From Thelephora terrestris (Eukaryota > Basidiomycota > Agaricomycetes > Thelephorales > Thelephoraceae), in NCBI GenBank assembly GCA_015956445.1, contig WIUZ02000010.1, positions 372,001 through 436,000 on the forward strand: DNA of 64,000 nt. The letters are read 5' to 3'. Each line of letters opens with the position of its first letter. Within the stretch, counting starts at the first letter, position 1. Below, piece after piece: positions 34,201 to 44,729 of the stretch. Under the pieces are notes generated by a model. That model was given only the letters and a program-made list of their open reading frames with translations, had not been told where the DNA came from and made no database searches. The translations under genes and the position numbers were made by a program.

Positions 34201-34299
34201 ACCACTGGTGTCCCTCGCGCGAGTTATGACTTGGATGTCAGTATCTAACGTTGAAGAAAGGCCATCGCGTCCATCATGACTCTGGGACGTTGAAGCCAT
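31269..34299 (-). CDS. NB-ARC-TPR NLR-type protein
   Basis: This is an STAND NTPase with C-terminal tetratricopeptide repeats, a fungal NLR-like architecture linked to recognition and cell-death signalling. The start at 34299 gives MASTSQSHDGRDG, then a helical N-terminal domain over two or three exons (PAQDAFDSAGALLTTIR; QEYIDLGRLCAGVCKALDR; WSRDLNRILHIFNV). The large exon (about 33520-31269) has CFGRDQLVEEILGLAENL, the P-loop GAGGIGKTS, Walker B MILFLDNAES, the sensor LGITSR and a winged-helix-like region. Several TPR-like helix pairs follow (ARTLGFLCDVNRRLGLYTEG; LGEIYRRKGKKEKAIDHYET). I found no frameshift or stop, so it looks intact. Odd feature: between the NB-ARC end (ATIELSLNSPTF) and ARELLEVVAFFPQGID lies an extra stretch of 9-residue units encoded by a 27-bp minisatellite. 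The final residues after SSGEFSG may be intron-derived. Confidence 0.88.
32594..32755 (-). repeat. in-frame 27-bp minisatellite inside the NB-ARC-TPR gene
   Basis: Five clear 27-bp units start at about 32621, 32648, 32675, 32702 and 32729, preceded by one degenerate unit. Each encodes about nine residues of the type H-K-L-V-P-S-P-I-P or H-R-L-A-A-S-P-A-F. Units are diverged from each other, so the array is not brand new, but the frame is kept throughout. Confidence 0.8.
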
Positions 34300-35946
34300 T
34301 GTCGGTGTTCGTGGTAGGTGTGAGGAAAGGGTATGTGGCTGCACGGAAAGGCCTGAACCGGTTGGGATGACTCGTAGCGCGCCTCGTGTAAGCATAGCCA
34401 TGCTATGTACTTGGCACTTAAACGCTCGTTGAAAAACTCGAAGCGGCGGGCATTGGTTGCTGTTGGTGCTCTGTTCAGAGACCGCCACGATAATCCAGGG
34501 CTACTGGCTGGGTGGCACACTCTGGGACGACTTGTGGGAAACGCGCACCTTCGCGCGTCCCATCATCACCACGTACGCGCGCCTACGACGAGGCTCAACA
34601 AAGGACGGCTAACTCGCCGGATCAGTTATCGATCGGATCCATATCTTCAAAGTTCAACGTCGTCGCGATCACCTGCTCCAAGACTACCGGATTTCCTCCG
34701 GTTCAGCACAGGAGCGCGTTCGCTTGATCTAGGGGATCTACCGGCAATGACGAACGGCTAGGCCAACCTCCGGTCGTGAGTTCTGAACGCCTTCCACCCT
34801 TGAATATCTTCAGAAGAATGAGAACTTGGACGCCAAGGAATTTTGAATGGTTCGGTCCCAGTGTCGGTACGATACTCCAAGAAGCGAAAGGAAATAAGGA
34901 GAGACAGAGAGTGAGGGTGAGAGGACGGGGAATCGAGCACGTTTCAGCCCCTGGTGAGTTTCTGTTCCGTGTCCGAGTCCCTTGCGACTCACGGGCTTTG
35001 CATTCGTACCGTTGCAACAGACCGGTCGGCTCAATTCTCAAAGGCGACACCAAGTTTTCCGAGCTCGCTTGCCAAATCTTACGGACAAGATACAAATCCT
35101 CGACGGCCAAGTTGCACTCCAGGCCCTCAAGTCGCACGGACAAGAGGATCCGCTCTACTGACGTTGTCACTCGGGAGGCTCACGTTTACAATCCACCGTC
35201 TCCTGAGCGTCCCCCCAACAGCAGTCCCCCCCCTCAAATCCTCCTCCCAATTCGCTCTGAAATTCGAGGCTGGATTCCAGCCTATCTCCTCCCAACGAGA
35301 GGCAATATTACGGGCGCTTTTTCGCCTTGCCGGCCGCCTGGCTCGTGACCTCGAGCGTGATCTTCCCGAACAAGACGTTCACTCTTGAGAGTCTGAGACG
35401 GTTTCTTGCTACCGCGGTAGCGAAAACCGGTGGGGCGTTGGGGCGATCGCAACTGACCCCTGGGAATGTCTCGTGCAGTAACTTAGGATCGTGACACGAT
35501 GCCTCTTTATTCGGTCCAGTTAAAGCTCCCGTTAGAACCCGAGTCCGCCGACAATTTTAAAACGCAACAGAGCCCAGGACTTGCCTCGTCCAGTGATTCG
35601 ATCGCTTCCCGCCCCTCCCAAAACCTACGCCCTTGCTTCTCCGGCATCCTTGAATTTTCCACCGCCCCTACTAAACCTCCGTCTCGGGGTAGCATCGACT
35701 ATAGCTCAACATTCTAATGTCATCACCGACTCCATCATCACTACACCGAACCTAATCGACTAATCGGTAATCGACTCCGCACCTTCGTCTTAGCACCCAT
35801 CCCACCCGTCGATTCCCCCCTTCGCCTTGCTCTTGTTGCGGCCCTTACCCAATCATTCTGCTCGAACGCACCTGCGTTGACACAACGGCGGATTCGCCCA
35901 TGCGATTCAGCACACCGTCGCCACCGCCTTTTCCGTGTCCCCTAGC
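34300..35946. other. 1.6-kb interval upstream of the NLR gene, no gene resolved
   Basis: This includes the NLR promoter side. Overlapping frames at 34703-35388 occur on both strands. A plus-strand piece near 35060-35150 (LTDKIQILDGQVALQALKS) looks faintly coding, but I cannot build exons around it. The 17-bp palindrome AGGCTGGATTCCAGCCT occurs at about 35268 and again at 42581. Confidence 0.35.
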
Positions 35947-36700
35947 AATAACTTGGCTGCTTATCGAACCCCAGAGGGGATAAAATGGCGCCACAACTCG
36001 ATAGACCCCACACAACACGTTTTTACCGTCCCATGGATGATTCAGCGTCGCTGCCCGCCCTTTTTATCTTCGACCCTCACTCGGTACATATCCTATTCGT
36101 CGAGCGACACAGCGAGACCTTTGGTGGGGCATTCCATCATCAGAAGGACCAGATGGGGAGGCTTGCTTGGGGTGAAGCGGGGGTAGCGTTACTACCCGAG
36201 TCACCTGAAGCACAGTAAGAACCCCCACGTTCCAAACTTTTCCGTTCGCCAAACTAAGTTCAGCAAAAACCATCAGAAATCGAAAGCAAGTTCAATATCG
36301 TCACCGCGCACAAGGTGGCCCACCTCCACCTCCATTGCCACGATTTCTGGCGCCACGACCACTTCATCAATCACAGGCAGACAGTTATTTTGGACGAGAA
36401 CGAGTGAATGGTGGATGTCTTGTCCCGGCTTAAGTAGAGATCGGGGCAACATTGGAAGCACAGCACGGAGCCATGTTTAGGGAGCTCGTCGAAAGCGATA
36501 CCCCCAAAGTGTTACGCTTTCTTCTTCCGGAATTTCCGTCGGATGACCCACCGTGTTGGCCCTTTGGTGATCAGGGAATGTCCGGAGAATGTCATCATAG
36601 TTCCGTCCAAAGCGTAAGTGGCTGGTATGCGATCCGAACTGTTTTCTTATCACAAGTTTATGATTACTTGCTTTGGATTATCCGAAAGGGACGTGGTATA
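35947..36700 (+). repeat. segmental duplication, copy B (matches 27502-28845)
   Basis: It starts at the same AATAACTTGG as copy A and ends at GGACGTGGTAT near 36696. It lacks the 550-bp segment that copy A has at 28140-28689; here GGATG (36541-36545) joins directly to ACCCA. Confidence 0.8.
35985..36545 (+). pseudogene. orphan family copy 3, broken
   Basis: Nearly identical in its start to copy 1 (MAPQLDRPHTTRFYRPMDDS) and sharing FDPHSVHILFVERH and GGAFHHQKDQMGRLAW. Defects: about 28 bp lost at the end of exon 1, removing the segment between 'LLPES' and the splice donor; a TGA within DENE|MVDV near 36405; a TAG soon after in the 'RLK.RSG' stretch; and a gap before the last block. It is a dead relic of the duplication, useful mainly for dating copy 1. 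Confidence 0.85.
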
Positions 36701-36710
36701 ATCTTATCGC

Positions 36711-37045
36711 ACGACCGTTACTATCCTATCCATTGGAGAATATAGTCGCAAGATGATGTTTACTCTTCGATATCTAAACTCTTCCGCATCGCATACACCA
36801 ATTATCGGAATTGGAACATCGGGGTGGGACTGGCTGTGTATAGGTAAGCAACCTACCCCAGGAGCGAAGATCTCGTATCGACGCGTGTGTGATTCGCAAA
36901 TAACGTCCAATGTAGGGCGACCACAATCGATGCGCAGCAGGAGCACGTACTGCCATAGGCCCATGATCCGGGGAAGGCTTGCAGCGTGTGAGTACACGAG
37001 GTAGTGGAGTGGCCGTGGGTGACACAGTACCCACCCACACAGTTT
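36711..37045. repeat. dispersed repeat, copy A (matches 43989-44340)
   Basis: The two copies share ACGACCG..., the 'TACTCTTC.ATATCTAAA' stretch, GGGGTGGGACTGGC and GATCCGGGGAAGGCTTGCAG in the same order and orientation, about 85 percent alike. In copy B it lies just downstream of the seven-helix gene. Confidence 0.8.
36806..36923 (+). repeat. left arm of a 118-bp inverted repeat
   Basis: Reverse-complement match to 37048-37165 with one mismatch (CAAATAAC versus CAGATAAC in the same orientation). Copy B at 44.1 kb has only this arm, so this arm is original. Confidence 0.9.
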
Positions 37046-37047
37046 TC

Positions 37048-37165
37048 TGGTCGCCCTACATTGGACGTTATCTGCGAATCACACACGCGTCGATACGAGA
37101 TCTTCGCTCCTGGGGTAGGTTGCTTACCTATACACAGCCAGTCCCACCCCGATGTTCCAATTCCG
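37048..37165 (-). repeat. right arm of a 118-bp inverted repeat
   Basis: An inverted copy of 36806-36923. It sits exactly where the sequence jumps from the 44.3-kb homology to the 45.1-kb homology, so it is the filler at a deletion junction. Confidence 0.9.
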
Positions 37166-37450
37166 TCCGATGTTGAGTGTCGAGCTGACAGCGTCGAGGG
37201 CGCGCGGCAAGATTCGACAAGGAGTCACTTGGTGACGATGGCCTTGTAAAATTTGTTGAGTCTGACGAGAGGGCCCATCGAGTCACCATGTATCAGCGAC
37301 ATTCCAAGGTCGCTACGATGCACGGAAAACCCGATCGCTCTCTCTACTCCCTTGGACGCTCGGTGCGACTTCGGCCCGGCTGCGCGAGGGCTCGTCTCAC
37401 CTATCCCATACTTGTCGCGATCGGTTTGCAGAGGACATACTATGTACTAC
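37163..37450 (-). pseudogene. fragment of a seven-helix membrane protein gene (copy of 45096-45415)
   Basis: CCGATGTTGAG, GCTGACAGCGT, GATGGCCTTGTAAAATTTG and TTGAGTCTGACGAGAGGG appear in the same order as in the intact gene at 44730-46042. They correspond on the minus strand to its helix 6-7 coding region. After about 37310 the match is patchy, ending around GGTTTGCAGAGGACATAC. It is a non-functional fragment. Confidence 0.8.
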
Positions 37451-37607
37451 CCCTGTCTGAGTCGCCTGGTGCGCTGCCGCGCACCCCCTGACATACCCCC
37501 ATCTTCTTGCTTCTCGTCCTCTTCAAAAGTGCGTTACTTTATACTTCCTTGGTTGTCTCGTCGCATATAATGATCCTTCTTTTATTTTTCCTACTCTCTC
37601 GTCAGCA

Positions 37608-39429
37608 GTGTTCATCCCCGAGCAACTTAACCTCGATCCGAGGTTCATTGACGCCTGCTTAGCTATCCGATGGCAGGACGAGAACCCGTTTCCGTTCCTT
37701 CTCAAGAATAAGGCTGGGGACAATGTTGTCCCCAGGGCGACCCGCCTCACCGAGAAGTACCCATACGCCTATAGCGACTTCTATGGTTCCGGTACTCCCT
37801 GTGTCTACAAATCTGGCCCTGACTGGCCCATACGCAAGGGACCTATGGCCCAGGGCATCGTCCGCGAGCCTCGCCCGGTTCATGGCCATGCTATTCAGCC
37901 TACTTGGGTTTCTATCGGCACGCGCATCTGCGACGAGCTCGAATCTGTTGGCATAATGTGGACTTCCATCAATCCCCTCGCCTACGCCAATGATGGGGAG
38001 CCCAAGCCGTTCTGTCCTCTTATCATATGCGTCGGTGTGAACCCCGGTTCCCTCCTCTACGAAGACGCTGTTGCTGCTGCAGCCGTCGTCAAGAACATTC
38101 TCACTGACGCCGGCTTCCCTGACATTGAGGTGGCATTTATCGAGTCGGTAGTGACTTGTTTTACTGGCCCAAAGCTCCTCTCGTTCAACCCCATCCTCGA
38201 CAAAGTCCCTGACCTGCGCAAGCCGTTCACCCCCGCTCTTGGTCTCTCTATCGCGCCTCGCAAGTACCCGTACCACGAAGGGACCGCCGGTCTCTACTTC
38301 CGCCTTTCTAAAGATGACGACCGTGTCGTGGTCCTAACCTGCGCTCACGTCGCTCGTCCTCCTTCTGTCTACCACAACACAGGCATGACCCACAAGAAGG
38401 GTAGGCATGAGGAAATCGTCGCGCTCGGTACCATGGGCTACGACAACGCCGTCAAGGCCATGATGGCTACCATCGGTGACCGCCTCCATACTATCGACGC
38501 CTGAACAATGACCTTCGCAGGCTTGGGGACCCCGTTGAGGGATAAAGTGAGCAGGTGACTGAGAGTCGCGATCACTACCTGGATTTGTTGGCGAAGGCGA
38601 CGAGGGTGATCCAGAGGGTGAAAGCGATCCACGGTGAAGTCGTCGAGAACTACACCACGCTTGACCAGCGCACGATTGGCTTCGTCCTTCACTCGGAGAA
38701 GATTGAGGTTTCCGCCGAGCCCTACAAATTCACCAATGACTGGGCTCTTATCGAGCTTTATAATGATAAGATCGATTGGACGACGTTCAAAGGCAATAAG
38801 CTTTGGGTCGGTACGTCTTTTTCCATATCTTTGTCTCCGTCTCCCGTCCTTTTCATCTCTCGTCGCATTTTCCATCTACTGTCTTCTTGTCTCCAGCTTT
38901 AGCTGAACATTACTTTTATTTTCTTCGCAGGTGGTAAACTCTCAATCCCCGAGTATGGAAACATGTTGTTCCCTCAACCCCAGGATCAAAAGAACTACCG
39001 TTATCCCGTGGGTGGTCTCCTCCAGGCCTACGACTTCGTCCGGGAAGCCGAGATGCGCAACCCTCAGCAACTCGACGTCCATGGCGAGAAGTGCCTGCTT
39101 GTCGTGAAAAATGGGTTGGCCACGGGGACCACCGTCGGTCGCGTCAACGGCCTCGAGTCCTTTAGGCGCGTTCAAGAAGACCACCGTATCAGTCACAAGT
39201 CCCTTGAAATTGCTGTCTTACCCTACGACAAGACGCACAGCAAGTTTTCCGATGCTGGCGACTCGGGCTCGGTCGTCCTCGACAGGGGGGTCGCATTGTC
39301 GGACTCCTCACTGGCGGCTCAGGCCCCACTGACGAAATCAAAATCACGTACCTCACCCCTTACTGGTGGATCGAGAAGCAGGTCAAGGCCAAGTTCCCCG
39401 AGTGCTCCCTCTACGAAGTCGTCCAGTAG
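37608..39429 (+). pseudogene. trypsin-fold (PA-clan) serine protease-like protein, decayed
   Basis: The first exon seen opens VFIPEQLNLDPRFIDACLA directly after an acceptor (GTCAGCAG). A typical domain follows with the three expected triad residues: His in VLTCAHVARP, Asp in FTNDWALIELY and Ser in DAGDSGSVVLD. An intron lies at about 38812-38931 (joining LWVG|GKLSIPEYG). It is a multicopy Agaricomycete family of unknown role. Defects: a missing base in the Trp codon at about 38504, an in-frame TAA about 40 bp later, and a missing G in a G-run at about 39287 (six G where seven are needed) before the expected RIVGLLTGG. The C-terminus YEVVQ and stop at 39429 remain recognisable. The first exon is absent: upstream is duplicated filler, so the 5' end was probably lost when that patchwork formed. 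Two of the defects could be sequencing errors, but not all. Confidence 0.78.
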
Positions 39430-40605
39430 GTACGTCGCGAGCTCGACAAGCTCGACGCGCACACCTCTTCCCACTTCCCCGTCATCATGGCTCTTCTTTT
39501 TTTCTCGCCTTGTCTCGTCTAATCACGCTTGTTCCTTGCTCCCTTCTCCGTCGCGGCCGTCGACATACAACTCCTGGTTGACTGCGTTTCGGTACGATTG
39601 GCCGATCGGCGTTCGTACGGTATAACAACTACTACGGTAGCATATCTTTAAAATGTTTTATCCTAGGCGGACCTGATTTTTGTGCCCTCATCCACGCTCA
39701 TGCACGCTGGACGCGACCAAAACCCAGACACAAATTTGAAAATAAAAAAGGACGCGATCGAAGCTGAAGCTGATCACGTGGAAAGTAGTGAACTTCGCCG
39801 GCTATCAAACACGTCTTGAAGTTTGAACGCGTCGCGTGTTTACCTATCCACCCTGCTTGGAGTCGCCATCTAGGGCGGAAGCTACCCCTCCATACTAAAT
39901 GCCACGTTCAAGAAAATAACCCACCAAACGGTTTGTTCAACTGGTGCCAGGTGCGGTTTGTACCGGGGAAGGTACCTGAAAACCAAAGCGCCCGGGAACC
40001 GTGGTCTCGGTGTCCATGACCCCCTTTTACCCCCGCCACAGTTCCAAGGTCGGCTTTTGTTTTACCTCCCCGGATTTTACATCAATCGAGAGCCGTGGTG
40101 ACCCGTGGGACGCCGTGGGTGGCCATAAGTTCGAAGCTGGTAGTACCGTCGGGTAACCATCACCACTATCAAACGTACAAACCCACAGTCCACGGTCGAA
40201 GCAAGTCAAAGAACCCCGCCTCATCCAGTGCACACGCGTATCAACCGACACGTCCACTCGAACGAAAGGAAAAGAAAAAACCCACGGGGGCGTGGAACGT
40301 CCTAGTGAGTCCCGAAAATAGTCAAAAGAAAACGGCTCGATTTGTAATTAGGTGGTACAAACCTGTGCGGCACGCTACCACCCGGAGTTTTAATCTGATA
40401 ATGTTTTGATGCGAGAAATGGGTGGCACGCAGTCCATGGACTGGGAAAGTGTTCTTTGAGAAAATCATTCCTTTGGACTTCCTGTACTACCGGGACGTAT
40501 TTAAGCCACAGAAATTTCGGAGGGAAGGTTCCGTTCCTCACCTACCCCAACGCACTGTATACACCTCTCCCTCATCTTTACTCTCGCGCTCTCACCTCGA
40601 CTCCG
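39430..40605. other. 1.2-kb interval, no gene seen
   Basis: Only short frames. The last 100 bp before 40606 are pyrimidine-rich with a TTTAAG/TATTTAAGC element near 40498, a plausible promoter for the next gene. Confidence 0.5.
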
Positions 40606-41994
40606 ATGTCTTACTTCAACTCTAACTCCAACTTGTACCCCACCCCTGCTGATGGGGAGTTCGATATGTACTCCTTCCTGAACCAGCCGCCGGCCCCCGA
40701 ACAGGCTGACGATCAAGTGTACCCCATGTTCCCAAATTACTGGGAGACGGCCGGGGCACCGACCAACCTGGGCGCTACAGCAGGTTACGGTAAGCATCAT
40801 GACCACACTCCCGTCGACCGTATCTGACGCGTGGTTTTTAGAGTCGATGGCTTTGGCCACCTCACACGTGCCCCATGTTGATAGCGCCTCCCACCCCTCA
40901 TTCATGAACCAGCGCTGGCCGGGTTTTGAAGACCAATCCCAAGTCGCTGGTCCCTCAAGTTGGGCCACCAGCACCACAACTTCAGAGGCGTCCACTGCTT
41001 TGGAGGCCCCCAGTAGTTGTAAGTACATTCTCTGCTTCTCGCCTTTGAGAAATCGAACGCTTATCGATCACGTACAGTCCCGCTCGACTTCTGGGGGCAT
41101 AACCAGAGCGCATCACCAAAAAACCAATGGTACCCGCTACCCGATCCTGTCGATACCATCTCGGAGCAGGACCCGTACTCTTCGTGTCGGCAAAGAGTCG
41201 GTCCTGCTAGGACCGATCGGATTCCGGGTGAGCGGTTCCAACCGTATGTGACCGCTCGTGCTCGTACGGTCGGATACACGAACGCGGAGGCAGGCCCATC
41301 AACCCTGGCGCCTCCACCCGTCCCACGCGCTCGTTCACCAACGCCACAACCCTCCGGAGGGATATCCGAGACCACGGCCGTCGCCGAACCAACACAAACA
41401 ATCACAGAAGAAGCTGAGGCTCCGGTAAGCAGCTTTTACCGTTCCCATATTCCTCATGTAACTGATCGGTCGTTCAGCGTCAGGAGTCGAGGCTAGATAG
41501 GCTCCCCCATGGCCAAGGGGCACCGCGAAAGTACCGCGTTGAAGCGCAGAGAGAACTCCCGAAGCTTTACGAATGGGTACTGAGGCATAATGACCAGGTC
41601 GAGCCTAAAAACGTGTGCGAGGCGCTAGCAAGTAAGCATACGATGCATTCATCGAAATGGACGCACCTGACCCGATCGGTCGCATGACAGTCGCCGTGGA
41701 GGCGATCAAGGCGATCCGGCCCGTCCTAATGGACGAGCCATACCTCGTGAAGATCCCGACCAAGGCGGAGGACGCGAACACGGCAGCCGCTCGAAGAGAG
41801 CGAAACCGGAGGGCCGCCGAGCGGGGGCTCTACGAGGAGCTGAGCAGGAGGTACCCGCCCGGCCCGAAGCCCTGGACGCGCGCAGAGCTGCTGGCCCTTG
41901 GTAAGCAAGAATTTTTTTTTTTTTTTTGACAATCCACTTACCCGCTTCCCCCCCAGTCGTGCTAGATCTGGAGGGTAACCCCATTCTCCAGTAA
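40606..41994 (+). CDS. hypothetical protein with a bHLH-like basic stretch
   Basis: Five or so exons join cleanly: MSYFNSNSNLYPTPADGEFD... to about 40790; from about 40841 ESMALATSHVPHVD...; from about 41079 a Pro/Gln-rich stretch; from about 41478 RQESRLDRLPHGQG; from about 41690 IAVEAIKAIRPVLMDEPY. The last exon joins at the poly-T intron (41899-41956) to give VVLDLEGNPILQ, stop at 41994. Residues near the C-terminus read TAAARRERNRRAAERGLYEE, then LSRRYPPGPKPWTRAELLAL. This looks like a basic region, helix 1, Pro-containing loop and helix 2, which suggests a divergent DNA-binding HLH protein. The N-terminus is disordered (Pro/Ser/Gln/Asn), as in transcription factors. No family was identified with certainty; the domain call is inference. 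Confidence 0.6.
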
Positions 41995-42670
41995 TCTGAA
42001 GCCTTGGTCAAAAAGGGGGAGTTAAAATACCTTCAGTATACCCAAGAATTGTCAATTTATTTTTGCGACGATATTAAATTTGAATCATACCACTTTTGTT
42101 TCGCCTCAGAGCCTTGACTCGATGCGTGAAAAATGCGTGTGTGGTGGGTTGAGGGATGAACTACGTGAGACCATGTGAGTTTCGTATATCGACGCAGCCT
42201 TTCAGATGGCTTCTGGATGGCGTTACCTCCATTGACGTTGGGTCCATAGTGCACGTTACTGAATGCCGATAGCCATCAGGACCGATCAATGACCACAACA
42301 GCGACAGATGGTGAAACCCAGTGTCAGTAAGAGGCGAAACGGCCATCCCAAGCACAGCGGACCCGACGAAAACCAGGAAGGAACGATGGTGGAGTGAAAA
42401 GATGATTATCGGCGTGAGAAACAGTCAATTGACGTAGATGTGAGTCGGTTTTCCCCGAGCCTTCGGAGAAGACATTCAGCCATTCTCTCCGCCTGTTCTT
42501 TCCAGGCGTCGCCGACTCGCCCCCACTAGTGCTAGGTATCGTCCCCTTCTAATTTGCGTCCTCCCCGCCCTCCGAACTCGAGGCTGGATTCCAGCCTACC
42601 GAGGACGCAAATTCGGTGTAACGACTAGTACTGATCACCACAGCCACACCAGCGCCCCCTTCCCCCCGCG
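41995..42670. other. intergenic, contains a nested hairpin
   Basis: AT-richer sequence in its first half. Apart from the hairpin at 42551-42613 nothing is recognised. Confidence 0.5.
42551..42613. repeat. 63-bp nested hairpin
   Basis: The outer arms are AATTTGCGTCCTC (42551-42563) and its exact complement GAGGACGCAAATT (42601-42613). Between them lies the near-perfect palindrome AGGCTGGATTCCAGCCT (42581-42597). The inner palindrome with flanks recurs near 35268. Confidence 0.85.
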
Positions 42671-43470
42671 ATGTCGACTCCACACCTCCTGGAAGAACTG
42701 CTGGACCACATCGTCGACTTACATCTCACGATACGATCTCAAGAGCTTTTGCCTCGTCTACAAATCATGGGTCCCGCGCGTTCGGCGCCACCTTTTCGTT
42801 GACATCCAGTTCCCCGTTTACACCAATCTCGCGTTGTGTCCTTCGGGGTTGTCAATTATGGCGGGCACACCGACGAGGTGACGACCTCCCTCGCCCTATT
42901 CCGTGGGTTCTCACCTGTCATGAAATCTCTCCGCGTGCTTCATGCCGCTGTCCAACTCCCACAAATGCTCGACCGAATCCATTCATTCCCCCACCTCGAG
43001 GATCTCACTGTGTACACTAGCTTTAGGTCGATAAACGCCCTCCCGGTAATTTCGATTGGCAGACAACTGCCATCCAAAGCTAAACCACACCCAAACCTAC
43101 CCAAATTCACGGTCTCTGAGGCTTTCCTTGGCACGTGGGATGAATCTTCTCACCCATCAATTGCTGTCTCTTCCAGATGGCATTCACTTCCGAGGACTGT
43201 ATTCGATGGGAGAACTATATTTCATCGACAATTGCGCTGGTGTAGGGGTGTCTTTTCACCCCAGAATTACTCCGTATCGCTGGCCATGAACGCAAGGCAT
43301 GGCCGGTCTACACTTGACCCTTCACCTACAAATGAAGCATTCCTGTAGACGGGTCGTTGACGGGCTCTTTCGACCTCTCGGAAGTGACAAGGCTTAAAGA
43401 CGTGGAATTCTCGAGCCGGCAGGACCCCCAATGGATCATCATGACACTCAGAAAAAAGATCTTGTACGCG
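42671..43470 (+). pseudogene. F-box/LRR-type protein, decayed copy 1
   Basis: The start MSTPHLLEELLDHIVDL is an F-box opening. One base out of frame the F-box continues as YDLKSFCLVYKSWVPRVRRH. Leucine-rich remnants then appear in shifting frames (FSPVMKSLRVLHAAVQLPQ; HSFPHLEDLTVYTS), with stops between them. They end with TGSFDLSEVTRLKDVEFSS at about 43360-43420, which matches the usual C-terminal part of this family. At least three frame changes are needed. It faces the second decayed copy across the seven-helix gene. Confidence 0.75.
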
Positions 43471-43988
43471 TGGACTTTAGAGCCCATTCCCCCCTCCCTT
43501 CGGCTTTTCTGTCCATCTTTGCCTGACCTCATGTTACTTCCTCTTGCATTTAACCTAATCACTCCCATCCGCCCGGCTTCCGTGTGGATTCTCTCTTCTT
43601 TTCCGCCGCCTCTCCCCCCGAATACTTTACGATCACCCCACTCCCCCCCCGTTTCATATTTATGTGTGTACAATGTCATACTGTCGCTTTTATCCACTGG
43701 TGTGTTCTTCGCTGCATAGTTGTCCTGCCTAGGTTGCCCATGTACCATTTTCTTCCCTCGCCCCTCACCCTCTGTGTTCCTCTCTCGCTTTTCACTCGTG
43801 TATCTCCTTTTCCTGTCTCCGTTCAATCTCATGCCCTATCATTCAATACCAAAACACCTTTCCAGGTTGGCAGGAGCCCGGTGCCACTGCCAGACCACCA
43901 AACAGAAGGACGGATACCATAATCGGCCTGGGGGTGGAAGTGCGGGATTCGCCTTCAAGGTTTCCGACTGTTGCTTCTCGCAATCCTT
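43471..43988. other. intergenic, pyrimidine-rich, no gene seen
   Basis: Long CT-rich plus-strand frames at 43357-44022 reflect composition, not coding motifs. A 168-codon minus-strand frame (43832-43326) covers the F-box pseudogene in antisense and is a shadow. Confidence 0.5.
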
Positions 43989-44340
43989 ACGACCGAATAC
44001 CATCATATCCATCGGAGAATAGACTCGCCGAATGATAGATGATTACTCTTCAATATCTAAAGTTTTACGCATTGCATACACCGAATATCGAAATTAATTG
44101 ATGGAACATTGGGGTGGGACTGGCCGTGTATAGGTGCAGTAAGCAACCTGCCGCCCCAGGAGCGAAGATCTCATATCGACGTATGTGTGATTATCAGATA
44201 ACGTCCAATGTAGGGCGACCATGATCGATACGCAGCAGGAGCAAGTACTGCCATGGGCCCATGATCCGGGGAAGGCTTGCAGCGTGGAAGCACATGAGGA
44301 GCTAGTGGAGTGGCTGTGGGTGTTACCCACCCACACAGAT
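43989..44340. repeat. dispersed repeat, copy B (matches 36711-37045)
   Basis: This is the intact-order copy, with no inverted arm. It lies about 390 bp past the stop of the seven-helix gene, so copy A is most simply a duplicate of this gene plus its 3' flank. Confidence 0.8.
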
Positions 44341-44729
44341 TTCACGGGCGTGCCACCCGAAGCATAGGCCTTGATCGATATCAATGGGAGCTTGCTTAGA
44401 AGCATGCTGGCGCAGAGAATACGTCGGCGGACCAGCAGCTGGCTTCCGAGAATGGATGTCGGGGTTGTTTACAAGGATTTCGATATATGGGTAGACGTCC
44501 ATCGTCAGACGGATACTCGATGTGATAGTGACGACAAATACAGGGGAGTGATGGATGAGATGAAAATTGGTATGATACGCATCCGTGAATATGCGTAAAA
44601 TCGGATTGAGCGGTTCGGAGGAGTTGAAACGGTTGATGTGAGCATCAGCCTGCTCCAACGTTGAGAACGAATGAGAACGACGGCTGGCGGAGAGGAAATT
44701 GGATAGAGTCTCGACCGTGCGGAGGTATA

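Noticed and set aside
34703-35388. Overlapping frames of 118-190 codons on both strands
   Set aside because: Several frames overlap, none has a domain and no consistent exon set could be built; listed only as unresolved sequence.
43326-43832. 168-codon minus-strand frame
   Set aside because: It is antisense to the F-box pseudogene and a CT-rich tract; its Arg/Gly/Glu-rich product reflects composition.
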